Shown one piece after another: positions 27,240-34,745 of a stretch of 64,000 bases of DNA; the first letter of the stretch is position 1, and each line of letters begins with the position of its first letter. The translations under genes and the position numbers were made by a program. This stretch comes from Bradyrhizobium zhanjiangense (GTDB taxonomy: Bacteria > Pseudomonadota > Alphaproteobacteria > Rhizobiales > Xanthobacteraceae), in contig NZ_CP022221.1 in NCBI RefSeq assembly GCF_004114935.1, positions 3,431,001-3,495,000 on the forward strand, written 5' to 3'. Below the pieces are notes generated by a model, which was not told the DNA's origin, did not search any database, and saw nothing but the letters and a program-made list of their open reading frames with translations.

Positions 27240-28163
27240 ATGACCGACCACGACGACATAGAACCGCCGCACGCCTCTTCTCCAACGGACCACGTCCTCA
27301 CCGAAGTACAGCTCTTCGGCTACCGTCCCTTCGACGACCAGCCCGATCCACGGCCGCTTCCCGAGGCCAAGATGATCGCCGGCGCCACTTCCGAAATCTT
27401 CGATGCCTTGGTCGCGACGTTGAGCGACACGCGGCTTGAGCCGGACCTCAATGATCTGCTCTGGTCGACCGTCAACCTATTCCATCGGGCCGTCGACCGC
27501 ATCGGACGTCAACTCGACGAAAACGAACAGGCGCAACAAAAGAGCCAGCGCGAGCAGAACGGCTCCGAAGTCAGATCGGTCGAACTCGAACGCCTGACGG
27601 CGGAAGGCATCACATTGATCGAGCGCCGTAACTGCCTGGAGCTCTTCCGCGATCAGGCCATCGAACGCTTTGAGATACACACTGGGTCATTCTGGCGCCC
27701 TCGGTCGGGATCACTGGTGAATCACCGCGCATTGACCGCAGCGATGATCGACTCCCGCGACTTCATCGCGGCCAGGCGTCGCGCCGAAACCGAGGTCATG
27801 TTGCCGCCGGGCCCGAAGATCGCACTCACAGGCGGACTCGACTTCAACGACTATCACCTCATCTGGGATCGTCTCGACAAGGTTCATGCCAAGCATCCCG
27901 ACATGGTCCTGCTCCATGGTGGCTCTCCCAAAGGGACCGAACTGATCGCCTCCAAATGGGCGACTAACCGGAAGGTGCCTCAAATCGCCTTCAAGCCCGA
28001 CTGGACGAAGCACGCCAAGGCAGCACCGTTCAAGCGCAACGACGCCATGCTCGAACTCTTGCCGATCGGCGTCATGCAATTCCCGGGCACGGGAATTCAG
28101 GACAATCTCGCCGACAAGGCGAAGCGGCTCGGCGTCCCTGTCTGGAGGTTCGGCGGCGCGTGA
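27240..28163 (+). CDS. DUF2493 (SLOG-like) protein
   Basis: 307 residues. The C-terminal ~115 form the DUF2493/YspA SLOG domain: KIALTGGLDFNDYHLIWDRLD, then LLHGGSPKGTE, a Rossmann-like fold thought to bind nucleotide-derived ligands. The N-terminal ~190 residues are helical and charged. It is a common ICE backbone gene of unknown role. A candidate structured leader precedes it and a hairpin terminator follows. Confidence 0.88.
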   Translation: MTDHDDIEPPHASSPTDHVLTEVQLFGYRPFDDQPDPRPLPEAKMIAGATSEIFDALVATLSDTRLEPDLNDLLWSTVNLFHRAVDRIGRQLDENEQAQQKSQREQNGSEVRSVELERLTAEGITLIERRNCLELFRDQAIERFEIHTGSFWRPRSGSLVNHRALTAAMIDSRDFIAARRRAETEVMLPPGPKIALTGGLDFNDYHLIWDRLDKVHAKHPDMVLLHGGSPKGTELIASKWATNRKVPQIAFKPDWTKHAKAAPFKRNDAMLELLPIGVMQFPGTGIQDNLADKAKRLGVPVWRFGGA

Positions 28164-28192
28164 GCGCCGTCTTCTCCACTCCAGGCCATCAA

Positions 28193-28228
28193 GGCGGAAT
28201 TGCTTAAAGGCGCAACTCCGCCTCCTTT
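28193..28228 (+). terminator. Terminator after DUF2493 gene
   Basis: GGCGGAATTGC (28193-28203) pairs with GCAACTCCGCC (28212-28222), 10 of 11 bp, followed by TCCTTTT. Confidence 0.6.
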
Positions 28229-28660
28229 TGCTTTCAATATTCCAGAGTTGCGCCGTGGTGGTGGAAGCGCGACGGGTACATCTATGCACAGGAGCCACCA
28301 CCGTGCTCGCCCTTGCACTTGTTTCTGAACACAATCGGCATTGGCTTTGTTCTGCTGGGCCATCGTTGCGAGTGCTTTGTAATGCCCTTCTTTTTTTCTC
28401 GCACTGAGTATCGGGATGACAGCGTTTCATAGCGGCGCCGGCATCGTTCTGGAGGCAGTTCGCGAACCGTGAGCGGCGAGACCGCCGAGCGAATGTAGAT
28501 ATGAAGCAGATCGACATGGTGAGAGCCGCGGAACAGTTGCTGGCGACGACCGCTTGGCGCTCACTGCTGAGAACGACCAAGCCGGAGAATCGGGCGGCTG
28601 CGCCAAACGAGGCGCAAGGCGGTGATGCATACTCGCAGCCTGCAGAGTGATACCAGAGCC
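28229..28660. other. Non-coding segment
   Basis: No frame here has a credible ribosome-binding site or family signature. Part of a 1.2-kb stretch between the DUF2493 and DUF736 genes, where an ICE gene may have been lost. Confidence 0.4.
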
Positions 28661-28680
28661 GGGGCCGCCTGAGCGGCCCC
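28661..28680. repeat. GC-rich hairpin
   Basis: GGGGCCGC-CTGA-GCGGCCCC, an 8-bp perfect stem with a tetraloop, 17 bp before the larger terminator hairpin. No T-tract of its own. Confidence 0.5.
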
Positions 28681-28697
28681 GGTCAGCATCAAATTTT

Positions 28698-28732
28698 CGG
28701 CCGCGCGCCTGCCCGGCGCGCGGCCGATTTTT
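28698..28732 (+). terminator. Strong intrinsic terminator
   Basis: CGGCCGCGCGCC (28698-28709) and GGCGCGCGGCCG (28715-28726) form a 12-bp perfect stem with a 5-nt loop, followed by ATTTTT. No gene ends close upstream, so it may terminate a lost gene or a small RNA. Confidence 0.75.
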
Positions 28733-29174
28733 GCGCACAGCGGCGTCCGCTAAATGGAAGGCATGCCATGATCAAGGCCTCGATCCCTCTGATCTATGCC
28801 GTTTGCGGCAGCAAAGGGGGCGGCTGTATCGTGCTCGTCAATCAGCAGCAAGCGATGAGGCTGGACGTATTGATCGTGTGATGCCTGCAGCATTTGAGAT
28901 TGCTGTCTGGGGATTACCCTGGTCGCATTCTCGCACCTAGCACGCGGGAATACGAAGTCGGGCGCTAGCGTTTGCCAAGATGTGTCTTTCTTGCCGTTGA
29001 TGCTCCGGCGCCAGCAGGTGTTCGATCGACCCAGGTATGTCCTTGTGCTGCGTCGGCATCGGCCGCCATGGTGGTCTCCGTCAGTTCGTTCATGGCGCGT
29101 CCAACGCAACCTCGAATGGGCTGATCAGGCCCGAGGGACGGCAAGAGCCTCGATCGCCTTCCCGCAACGGCTGC
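28733..29174. other. Non-coding segment
   Basis: Only a 37-codon frame from ATG 28768 (contains VCGSKGGG) is notable; it is not long enough to call and has no clear homologue. Otherwise no coding signal. Confidence 0.35.
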
Positions 29175-29352
29175 GCCTGCTTTTTTCCCCTGCCGCGAAG
29201 AGGCGACATTCCTCGCGGAAGACAAAAAAGCAGGCTATCGCCGTCCTCCGCTGGCGCTGCGGGCCTGAAGGCTGCGGGCCGATCGCTCCCCGGGCCAAGG
29301 ATCGCCATCGAGGCTGCGATGGGCGCGGCCCGAGCAACAAACGGAGACCACC
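29175..29352 (+). promoter_or_regulatory. Candidate structured 5' leader of the DUF736 gene
   Basis: GCCTGCTTTTTT (29175-29186) pairs perfectly with AAAAAAGCAGGC (29224-29235) around a 37-nt loop holding a further CCGCGA/TCGCGG pairing. Eight bases later comes TCCTCCGCTG (29244-29253), then about 99 nt to the ATG. It matches the leader at 27047 in layout and in the TCCTCCGCTG block. Confidence 0.55.
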
Positions 29353-29664
29353 ATGGCTACCATCGGCAACTTCAGCGCTTCGGACAATGGCTACATCGGC
29401 TCGATCAAGACGCTGACGCTGAACATCAAGGCACGCTTCGCCGCATCCGACAAGGACAACGAGAAGGCGCCGGACTACCGCATCTTCGCCGGTATGATCG
29501 AATTCGGCGCCGCCTGGAAGAAGACCGCCCGCGACAGCGACCGTGAATACCTCTCGGTCAAGCTCGACGACCCGAGCTTCCCGGCCCCGATCTACGCCTC
29601 GCTGGTGAAGGTCGAAGGCGACGAGGGCTTCACCCTGATCTGGTCCCGCCGCAACGGCGACTGA
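29353..29664 (+). CDS. DUF736 family protein
   Basis: 103 residues, start [18 protein letters not shown], then [10 protein letters not shown] and a C-terminal [11 protein letters not shown], which is diagnostic for DUF736. The protein is small and soluble, very common on rhizobial plasmids and ICEs, and of unknown function. It has its own structured leader and its own strong terminator, suggesting a separately regulated, highly expressed unit. Confidence 0.93.
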   Translation: MATIGNFSASDNGYIGSIKTLTLNIKARFAASDKDNEKAPDYRIFAGMIEFGAAWKKTARDSDREYLSVKLDDPSFPAPIYASLVKVEGDEGFTLIWSRRNGD

Positions 29665-29679
29665 TCCCTCGGCATCATC

Positions 29680-29711
29680 GGCCCCGCCTCCTCGGAGGCG
29701 GGGCCTTTTTT
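29680..29711 (+). terminator. Intrinsic terminator after DUF736 gene
   Basis: GGCCCCGCCTCC (29680-29691) and GGAGGCGGGGCC (29694-29705), a 12-bp perfect palindrome, followed by TTTTTT. Confidence 0.92.
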
Positions 29712-30020
29712 GCGTTTCCCACGCTGCTTTGCGGGAAGAAAAGCATTTTTCTTTGAAGAGATGGCTAAGGGCTTCGCCCTCGCGCGGGCAAGGGTGAAGC
29801 ACGGCTCGCCGTGCCGGCCGGAGCGGTATCCCCGGTCTTCCGCGTTTCATGACGACGTCGTCGTCAGGCGCGTGCAGACGCGCGCTGTTAGCGCGCCCTT
29901 GTCAGGCGGGTGATCCCCCTCCGCGTCCTGCCGCCCTTGCCCTTGCTACCCCAGGTCTCGCCGACGGGCAGGGTTGCAGCGCAGCGCTGCGCTTCAACCT
30001 CAGCCCATAGGAGAATGACC
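29712..30020. other. Leader region of the DUF932 gene
   Basis: 309 bp without a credible gene. It contains overlapping hairpins, GCGCGT-GCAG-ACGCGC at 29868-29883 and GCGCGC-TGTTA-GCGCGC at 29880-29896, which are mutually exclusive and could form alternative structures. It does not share the TCCTCCGCTG block of the two leaders at 27047 and 29175. Confidence 0.4.
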
Positions 30021-31361
30021 ATGAACATGATGACCCTATCCCAGAGCGAGCAGCCTGCTTCGGGCGGTTTTCGCGTGGATGTATCGCGCGGCCAGCGGAT
30101 CGGCCGCGTGTCGTCCGAGTGGTTTGCGCGACCGGATGACGAGCGGTACCTGAACCTGCCGGACCTCTTTGAAGCGGTACGAGGCCGAGCCGAACGCGCA
30201 CAGGCGCGAACGGTGGAGAGCCGGGCCATTCGGGTGGAGGCAAATCGAGACAATTTGGAGCGGCTGGCCCTGACGGTACCGGGACGTGACGAGCCGGTGG
30301 TGCCGACCCATTGGAGCTTTGGCCAGTTGTGCACACTGGTCGGTGCGCCGACATCCTATCTGAGGCAGCTTCCCGCGGCCCTGTCCGCCATCAATCTGCA
30401 ACACGGGCTGCTGGCGCATCGCGCCGAGCTCGTGAAGACCCTGGAGACCAATAGCGGACGTGTTGAGCTTCGTGCTGTTACCGGGCCGGACTATGGCCGC
30501 ATTTGGGATCATGAGTTGGTCACCGCGGTCATGAAGATCGCAGGTAATGGCACCGGTGACACGCGGTGGAAGGTGCCGGGCGTGATGGATTGGGCGACCA
30601 TGACCCACAATCCCTTTGTGGACGTGACCAAGGACACGACCACGCTCTACGCCAGTGACCGGGATGTGTTTCTGTTTCTGGTCGACGACACCAACCCAAT
30701 TGAGGCGGGGCGCCTGCCGGATGGGGCGCCGGATTTGTATTTCCGGGGATTTTATTGCTGGAACAGCGAAGTTGGTAGCAAAACGCTGAGTATTGCCAGC
30801 TTCTATCTTCGCGCCGTCTGCATGAACCGCAATCTCTGGGGCGTGGAGAATTTCGAACAGATCAACATCCGGCATTCGAAATTCGCCGCGCAACGCTTTG
30901 CGCATGAAGCCGCTCCCGCGTTGACGACCTTTGCCAATTCCTCGCCCGGGCCATTCGTCGCCGGTATCAAGGCGGCGCGAGAGCGGATTGTTGCCCGCAC
31001 GGACGAGGACCGGGAGACTTTCCTCCGCAGGGGTGGATTTTCTAAATCCGAGGCCTCGAAAATCATCGAAACTGTCTTGGGCGAAGAAAACCGCAAGCCC
31101 GAAAGCATCTTCGATTTCGTGCAGGGCATTACGGCATTTGCTCGTGGCAAGGCTCATCAGGACACGCGCCTTGATTTGGAAGGCAAGGCAAAGCGCTTTG
31201 ATGGAGCGCGCAATCTGACAATCCGAGCCGCGCAATCGGGAACGATCGCGCGGCTTCGCCCGATGCCTAATGCGCCGCCGCCGATCCGGCAAGCCGGATC
31301 GGCGGCGGCGCCGCGTGAACGCGTCCGGCGCTCGCCGGGCCTCGGGCCCGGCTCGCGATAA
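30021..31361 (+). CDS. DUF932 family protein
   Basis: 446 residues from ATG 30021, which has AGGAG seven bases upstream; the ATG at 30015 is too close to that site. It matches the phage/plasmid-like DUF932 family: FGQLCTLVGAPTSYLRQLP, then TGPDYGRIWDHELV and FYCWNSEVGSKTLSI. Function is unknown; it is a standard gene in this ICE type. The last 30 codons overlap a 19-bp-arm palindrome at 31272-31311. Confidence 0.9.
   Translation: MNMMTLSQSEQPASGGFRVDVSRGQRIGRVSSEWFARPDDERYLNLPDLFEAVRGRAERAQARTVESRAIRVEANRDNLERLALTVPGRDEPVVPTHWSFGQLCTLVGAPTSYLRQLPAALSAINLQHGLLAHRAELVKTLETNSGRVELRAVTGPDYGRIWDHELVTAVMKIAGNGTGDTRWKVPGVMDWATMTHNPFVDVTKDTTTLYASDRDVFLFLVDDTNPIEAGRLPDGAPDLYFRGFYCWNSEVGSKTLSIASFYLRAVCMNRNLWGVENFEQINIRHSKFAAQRFAHEAAPALTTFANSSPGPFVAGIKAARERIVARTDEDRETFLRRGGFSKSEASKIIETVLGEENRKPESIFDFVQGITAFARGKAHQDTRLDLEGKAKRFDGARNLTIRAAQSGTIARLRPMPNAPPPIRQAGSAAAPRERVRRSPGLGPGSR
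31272..31311. repeat. Long perfect palindrome inside the DUF932 gene end
   Basis: 19-bp arms (31272-31290 and 31293-31311) with only AA between them, pure GC apart from one AT pair per half. In the gene it encodes A-P-P-P-I-R-Q-A-G-S-A-A-A. A second hairpin, GCCGGGCC...GGCCCGGC, follows near 31336-31353. No T-tract. Confidence 0.85.
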
Positions 31362-31435
31362 AAAAGGCACGAATTAAGGAAGTGAGACACATGGCATCTA
31401 GCCACTCCAAGATGGCTCGAAGAGTTGCGAAACAA

Positions 31436-31723
31436 TTACTTCTGCTTGCGATTCGGTCGGATCGGCTTGCGACCCTTGGGTAATGTCTTGGGCGTCGTCG
31501 CTCCTCTAGGGGGCTGAACGAAGAATTCCGACAACTGAACGCCTAGTGTTTCCGCCAGTCGATCGAGCAGATCAATCGTCGGGTTCTCCGATTGCCGTTC
31601 AAGGCCACTCATGTACGAGCGATCTATCCCAGCATCGTAAGCCAATTGCTCTTGCGGAATGCCGCGATCGACGCGGATCCGGCGGACATTCCAGGCCACA
31701 AGCGCACGAGCTTTCATGCGCAA
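31436..31723 (-). CDS. qseC: XRE-family regulator, QseC-like
   Basis: 95 residues with a Cro/CI helix-turn-helix (about 10-62; IPQEQLAYDAGIDRSYMSGLERQSENPT) and a basic, Pro-rich tail. It is divergent from a DUF2285 protein resembling QseM. The same pair, a Cro-like QseC and the antiactivator QseM, controls transfer of ICEMlSymR7A. The 85-bp gap between them should hold the operators. Identity as QseC is by family and position; this is not the E. coli sensor kinase of that name. Confidence 0.7.
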   Translation of the reverse strand: MRMKARALVAWNVRRIRVDRGIPQEQLAYDAGIDRSYMSGLERQSENPTIDLLDRLAETLGVQLSEFFVQPPRGATTPKTLPKGRKPIRPNRKQK

Positions 31724-31808
31724 AAGCAGCCATTTGGTAGGCCATCAAACCACTGGCTATAACCAATCTATTTCGATAGTTTAGACCATAAGATAGGCCC
31801 AGGCTTCA
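31724..31808. promoter_or_regulatory. Divergent promoter/operator region of qseC- and qseM-like genes
   Basis: AT-rich compared with its surroundings. Dyad elements: TGG-N6-CCA at 31754-31765 and CTAT-TTCG-ATAG at 31768-31779. Two adjacent dyads would fit a bistable Cro-type switch, but the sites are inferred. Confidence 0.4.
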
Positions 31809-32093
31809 ATGAGATGCCGTACGCTAATGAATAGACTGCCGCTGGACCCCGACGTTGCAGATGTGGCCCCGAGTGAATCGGCGATGACGGCCTATGACGA
31901 AGGGCATGTGGTCACGTACATGCGCCTTCTGCAGGCGGAGGGTGAGGGGGCGGACTGGCGCGAAGTGGCTCGCGTGGTCTTGCATATGGACCCAGAGCGA
32001 GAGCCGGATCGTGCGCGGCGCTCATATCAGAGTCATCTTGCGCGCGCCAAGTGGGTGACGGAGCAGGGGCGACTCTTCCGCGGCACAGGCTGA
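31809..32093 (+). CDS. qseM: DUF2285 protein, QseM-like antiactivator
   Basis: 94 residues (ATG 31809; ATG 31827 is an alternative). The start LDPDVADVAPSESAMTAYDEGHVVTYMRLL and the later GADWREVARVVLHMDPEREPDRARR match the short, stand-alone DUF2285 proteins of these ICEs. In ICEMlSymR7A, QseM binds and blocks both TraR and the excision activator FseA. Here the FseA-like gene is 170 bp downstream, while no TraR gene is visible in the window. Confidence 0.75.
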   Translation: MRCRTLMNRLPLDPDVADVAPSESAMTAYDEGHVVTYMRLLQAEGEGADWREVARVVLHMDPEREPDRARRSYQSHLARAKWVTEQGRLFRGTG

Positions 32094-32263
32094 AATAGAA
32101 TAAAATCGCCGGCTGGCGACCTGCAGGCAGAACTATTTTCTTTTGCTAACCAGTGGTCATTCCGGTGCACCACGTGGTGCCAAACTAGGGGCTTCCTACA
32201 ACCGCCTCGTTCATACCTATTGCGCCGCAATCCTTGTTAGCTGCGTGCAATGGGGCGGAAGCA

Positions 32264-32458
32264 ATGCCTGAATTCGACTGGCGGTCGCCGGAATCCTACA
32301 AGAGCCTACAAGACGCGGAAATCACCGACATCGTCTGGGAATGTCTCCGCCGCAACGCGGACTATCGACGCGAGTATGAACTGATGATCGCAAGCAGCCC
32401 GAACGGCGAAGTGACGGAGGAATTCAGGAGGAGGTGGGGCGTCTGCTTTCGCCCATGA
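32264..32458 (+). CDS. fseA: FseA N-terminal part (DUF6499), frame 1 of a +1 frameshifted gene
   Basis: 64 residues from ATG 32264 (GGCGGAAG upstream). MPEFDWRSPESY and the following helices are the DUF6499 domain. The frame ends at TGA 32456, right after W-G-V-C-F-R-P. The DUF2285 domain continues without a start codon in the +1 frame. The sequence before the stop is TTT-CGC-CCA-TGA (32447-32458); tRNA-Phe could slip from TTT to TTC at TTT-C. This matches the split excision activator FseA of ICEMlSymR7A, made by programmed +1 frameshifting. Confidence 0.8.
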   Translation: MPEFDWRSPESYKSLQDAEITDIVWECLRRNADYRREYELMIASSPNGEVTEEFRRRWGVCFRP

Positions 32459-33035
32459 CCCGCAGCGGTCCTTCGACGAGCAAACGATCTTTTGGGCACC
32501 TGAGGTTTTAGCCGCGGTCGTTCCGGTCAAAGTCGCAATGGCCGACGACGGCAGGGTGTCGTCTCAGCCACTGCTCGACTTTACAGCTGGCCAAGTACGC
32601 CGCGCTGTCGACGGCTGGCATGCCGTGCTGCGCATCGGTTCGGTGGACCACCGCATTTGGTCCAAGCATGCGCCAGTGCTCGGCGCGTCATACACAGCCG
32701 AATTGCCGTTTGATGGCGATTTCGACGCGCGTGCGTATGCAGCACGGCGGCTGTGGCGCGCGATGAATGGACGCGCGCCAGGTCCTGCATTTCATCAATT
32801 ATCGAAACAGCGACGCGAACGTCTGAGCGCCGCGATCCGCGCGCTCGATGCGCATAGTGCCGGCGGCAGTTATCGCGTTATCGCCGAAGCGCTGTTCGGC
32901 AAAAGGCGCATCCCCGATCGCGCCTGGAAGACGCATGATCTGCGCAATCGAACAATCCGCTTGGTGCAAGGCGGCCTCGCGTTGATGCGCGGTGGTTACC
33001 GCAAACTTCTGCGGCCCGGGCGCAAGGACGAGTAG
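32451..33035 (+). CDS. fseA: FseA C-terminal part (DUF2285), +1 frame
   Basis: About 194 residues read from 32451 in the +1 frame: AHDPQRSFDE, then FWAPEVLAAVVPVKV, and the DUF2285 core ending RAWKTHDLRNRTIRLVQGGLALM. The natural homologues carry both domains in one chain, so the first sensible start is not the internal ATG at 32538 but the frameshift from the DUF6499 part. The fused protein (about 256 residues) should activate the rdfS promoter immediately downstream. Confidence 0.8.
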   Translation, partial: AHDPQRSFDEQTIFWAPEVLAAVVPVKVAMADDGRVSSQPLLDFTAGQVRRAVDGWHAVLRIGSVDHRIWSKHAPVLGASYTAELPFDGDFDARAYAARRLWRAMNGRAPGPAFHQLSKQRRERLSAAIRALDAHSAGGSYRVIAEALFGKRRIPDRAWKTHDLRNRTIRLVQGGLALMRGGYRKLLRPGRKDE

Positions 33036-33044
33036 TGCTCCCAA

Positions 33045-33083
33045 GGGGTGCCGAAAATCGCCCCCTCCATATTCGGCATCCCC
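33045..33083. promoter_or_regulatory. Inverted repeat upstream of rdfS-like gene
   Basis: GGGGTGCCGAA (33045-33055) faces TTCGGCATCCCC (33072-33083), one inserted base, 16-bp spacer, 84 bp before the ATG of the RdfS-like gene. A candidate binding site for the FseA-like activator; alternatively a hairpin ending fseA (no T-tract). Confidence 0.45.
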
Positions 33084-33166
33084 CTCCGATATCGCGCTCC
33101 TCCATGATTACCGCAACACACGCCGGCCTAGCCAAGCGTAGTGCGCTGTCCTCTTGGAGCTCTCAA

Positions 33167-33448
33167 ATGCCCGATCCGATGGCCGGTCTTCCCCCGCGAT
33201 TCCTGCGTACACCTGAGGCCGCGCGCTATCTTGGCCTATCCGGTCGCACGCTCGAGAAGCACCGCACGTACGGCACCGGACCAACATATCGAAAGATTGG
33301 CGGACGTGTCGTCTACGCCGTCGATGACCTGAAAGCATGGGCCGACCGCGGCGCCAAGACGTCGACCTCCGATCCCGGCAAGGGGACCGTGCTGCCCGCC
33401 AAGAAGCATCCGGCCCTGCGCCCCTACGCAGGTCAAGAACGTCGCTGA
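33167..33448 (+). CDS. rdfS: AlpA/MerR-type helix-turn-helix protein, RdfS-like
   Basis: 93 residues from ATG 33167 (GGAG upstream). PRFLRTPEAARYLGLSGRTLEKHR is a helix-turn-helix, followed by the wing GPTYRKIGGRVVYAVDDLKAWAD, the standard excisionase/AlpA layout, and a basic tail. Its position directly after the FseA-like gene and before repA and the transfer genes matches RdfS, the recombination directionality factor of ICEMlSymR7A, which drives excision. Assignment is by family and order. Confidence 0.75.
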   Translation: MPDPMAGLPPRFLRTPEAARYLGLSGRTLEKHRTYGTGPTYRKIGGRVVYAVDDLKAWADRGAKTSTSDPGKGTVLPAKKHPALRPYAGQERR

Positions 33449-33455
33449 TGTCAGC

Positions 33456-34352
33456 ATGAGAGCAGTGACTATGCGGCGCAAACTCCATTCCGAGCGCGAC
33501 CAGCTTGAGCTCTTTCGGGCGCTGCCGGGTGATCTCGCGCCCCGCGATGCGCAAGATCTGATGGCTTATCCGTTCTTCTCGCTTGCAAAAACAAAGCGAA
33601 CTGTGCCGATCGATTTCCGCGCAGGTGCGATCTCAATTCGTGTCGAAGCTGTTCCGGAACACGGCATGGCGACCATCTGGGATGCAGACGTTCTGATCTG
33701 GGCGGCGTCCCAGATCATCGAAGCACGTGATCCCGGCTTGAAGACGTCGCGCCTGATGGCTGCAACGCCTTACGAAATTTTGACGTTCGTCGGCCGCGGC
33801 ACCAGCGCGCGCGACTATGACCGCCTGAAGGCAGGTCTCGACAGACTCCAGTCAACGACGGTGCTGACGTCGATCCGTCAACCGCCAGAACGGCGACGGC
33901 ATCGCTTCTCCTGGATCAACGAATGGAAGGAGACGGCCGATGCAAACGGTCGTCCATTTGGGATCGAACTGATTCTGCCGGATTGGTTTTACGCCGGCGT
34001 CATCGATGAAGCGCTCGTGCTGACGATCGATCGCGCCTATTTCGAGCTGATGGGCGGACTTGAGCGGTGGCTCTACCGGCTCGTGCGCAAGCACGGTGGA
34101 CGCCAGGACGGCGGCTGGAGTGTTGACCTTGTGCACCTCCATGCCAAGTCCGGCATCCTCTCGCCACTCAATCACTTTGCTTACGACGTACGTCAGATCG
34201 TCCAGCGCCAGACATTGCCCGGCTATCAGCTCGTGCTCTCGTGCGATCCGAACGGCATCGAGCGACCGAACTTCGCGCCAACGCCTGTTGATCCCCTAAC
34301 GGCTCGCCTGCGCCGGCGCGGTCCTATTCCAAACTCGGAGGATAGCCTGTGA
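33456..34352 (+). CDS. repA: Replication initiator protein A
   Basis: 298 residues. Start HSERDQLELFRALPGDLAPRDAQDLMAYPFFSLAKTKRTVPIDF, then the winged-helix initiator core (TPYEILTFVGRG, GGLERWLYRLVRKHGG). RepA-like initiators of this type are carried by rhizobial ICEs and allow replication of the excised circle. Iteron-like repeats follow the stop codon at 34358. It is 7 bp after rdfS, so probably expressed with it when excision is induced. Confidence 0.85.
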   Translation: MRAVTMRRKLHSERDQLELFRALPGDLAPRDAQDLMAYPFFSLAKTKRTVPIDFRAGAISIRVEAVPEHGMATIWDADVLIWAASQIIEARDPGLKTSRLMAATPYEILTFVGRGTSARDYDRLKAGLDRLQSTTVLTSIRQPPERRRHRFSWINEWKETADANGRPFGIELILPDWFYAGVIDEALVLTIDRAYFELMGGLERWLYRLVRKHGGRQDGGWSVDLVHLHAKSGILSPLNHFAYDVRQIVQRQTLPGYQLVLSCDPNGIERPNFAPTPVDPLTARLRRRGPIPNSEDSL

Positions 34353-34357
34353 ATCTG

Positions 34358-34396
34358 CTCGTGCTATTGGGGATCCGATCCTCGTGCTATCGGGGA
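34358..34396. repeat. Two iteron-like direct repeats, candidate replication origin
   Basis: CTCGTGCTATTGGGGA (34358-34373) and CTCGTGCTATCGGGGA (34381-34396): 15 of 16 identical, start-to-start spacing 23 bp, with CCGA following each. An AT-rich stretch with CTTGTT...AACAAG ends follows (34440-34490), suitable for melting. Confidence 0.65.
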
Positions 34397-34745
34397 CCGA
34401 AATCGAGCCTAAGCGCTTGTTTCTCGGCGCTTTACGTTACTAACATACTGACACTAACTTCTTGTTGTGAATCAGTACGTTGTGAACAAGTCGGCCGCGC
34501 GTGCAACGAGGATGCCTCATGCATCCACTCTCTCACGCGCAAAGCTTCGCTGCAATACGATTGTTGTCGCCAATGCACGCGCGCCAACGCGATCGCGCAC
34601 AAGTCTGCGCGATCGCTCACGTCAACATCATCGCCTGCTGCGCGTCACATCCTTTTGCAGCCACTCGCTCGTCGAGGAGAACTCGCTAACATCCGTGGTT
34701 GGCACGACGGCCACCACAAGCCGGAATCTGAGGAAAGGGCGGTCA
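34397..34745. other. Non-coding segment between iterons and IS110 copy 1
   Basis: 349 bp. AT-rich part at 34430-34490, then gcgatcgc-rich short repeats near 34590-34620. No coding signal; the long open frame through here is antisense to the transposase further right. May be part of the replication origin. Confidence 0.4.
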
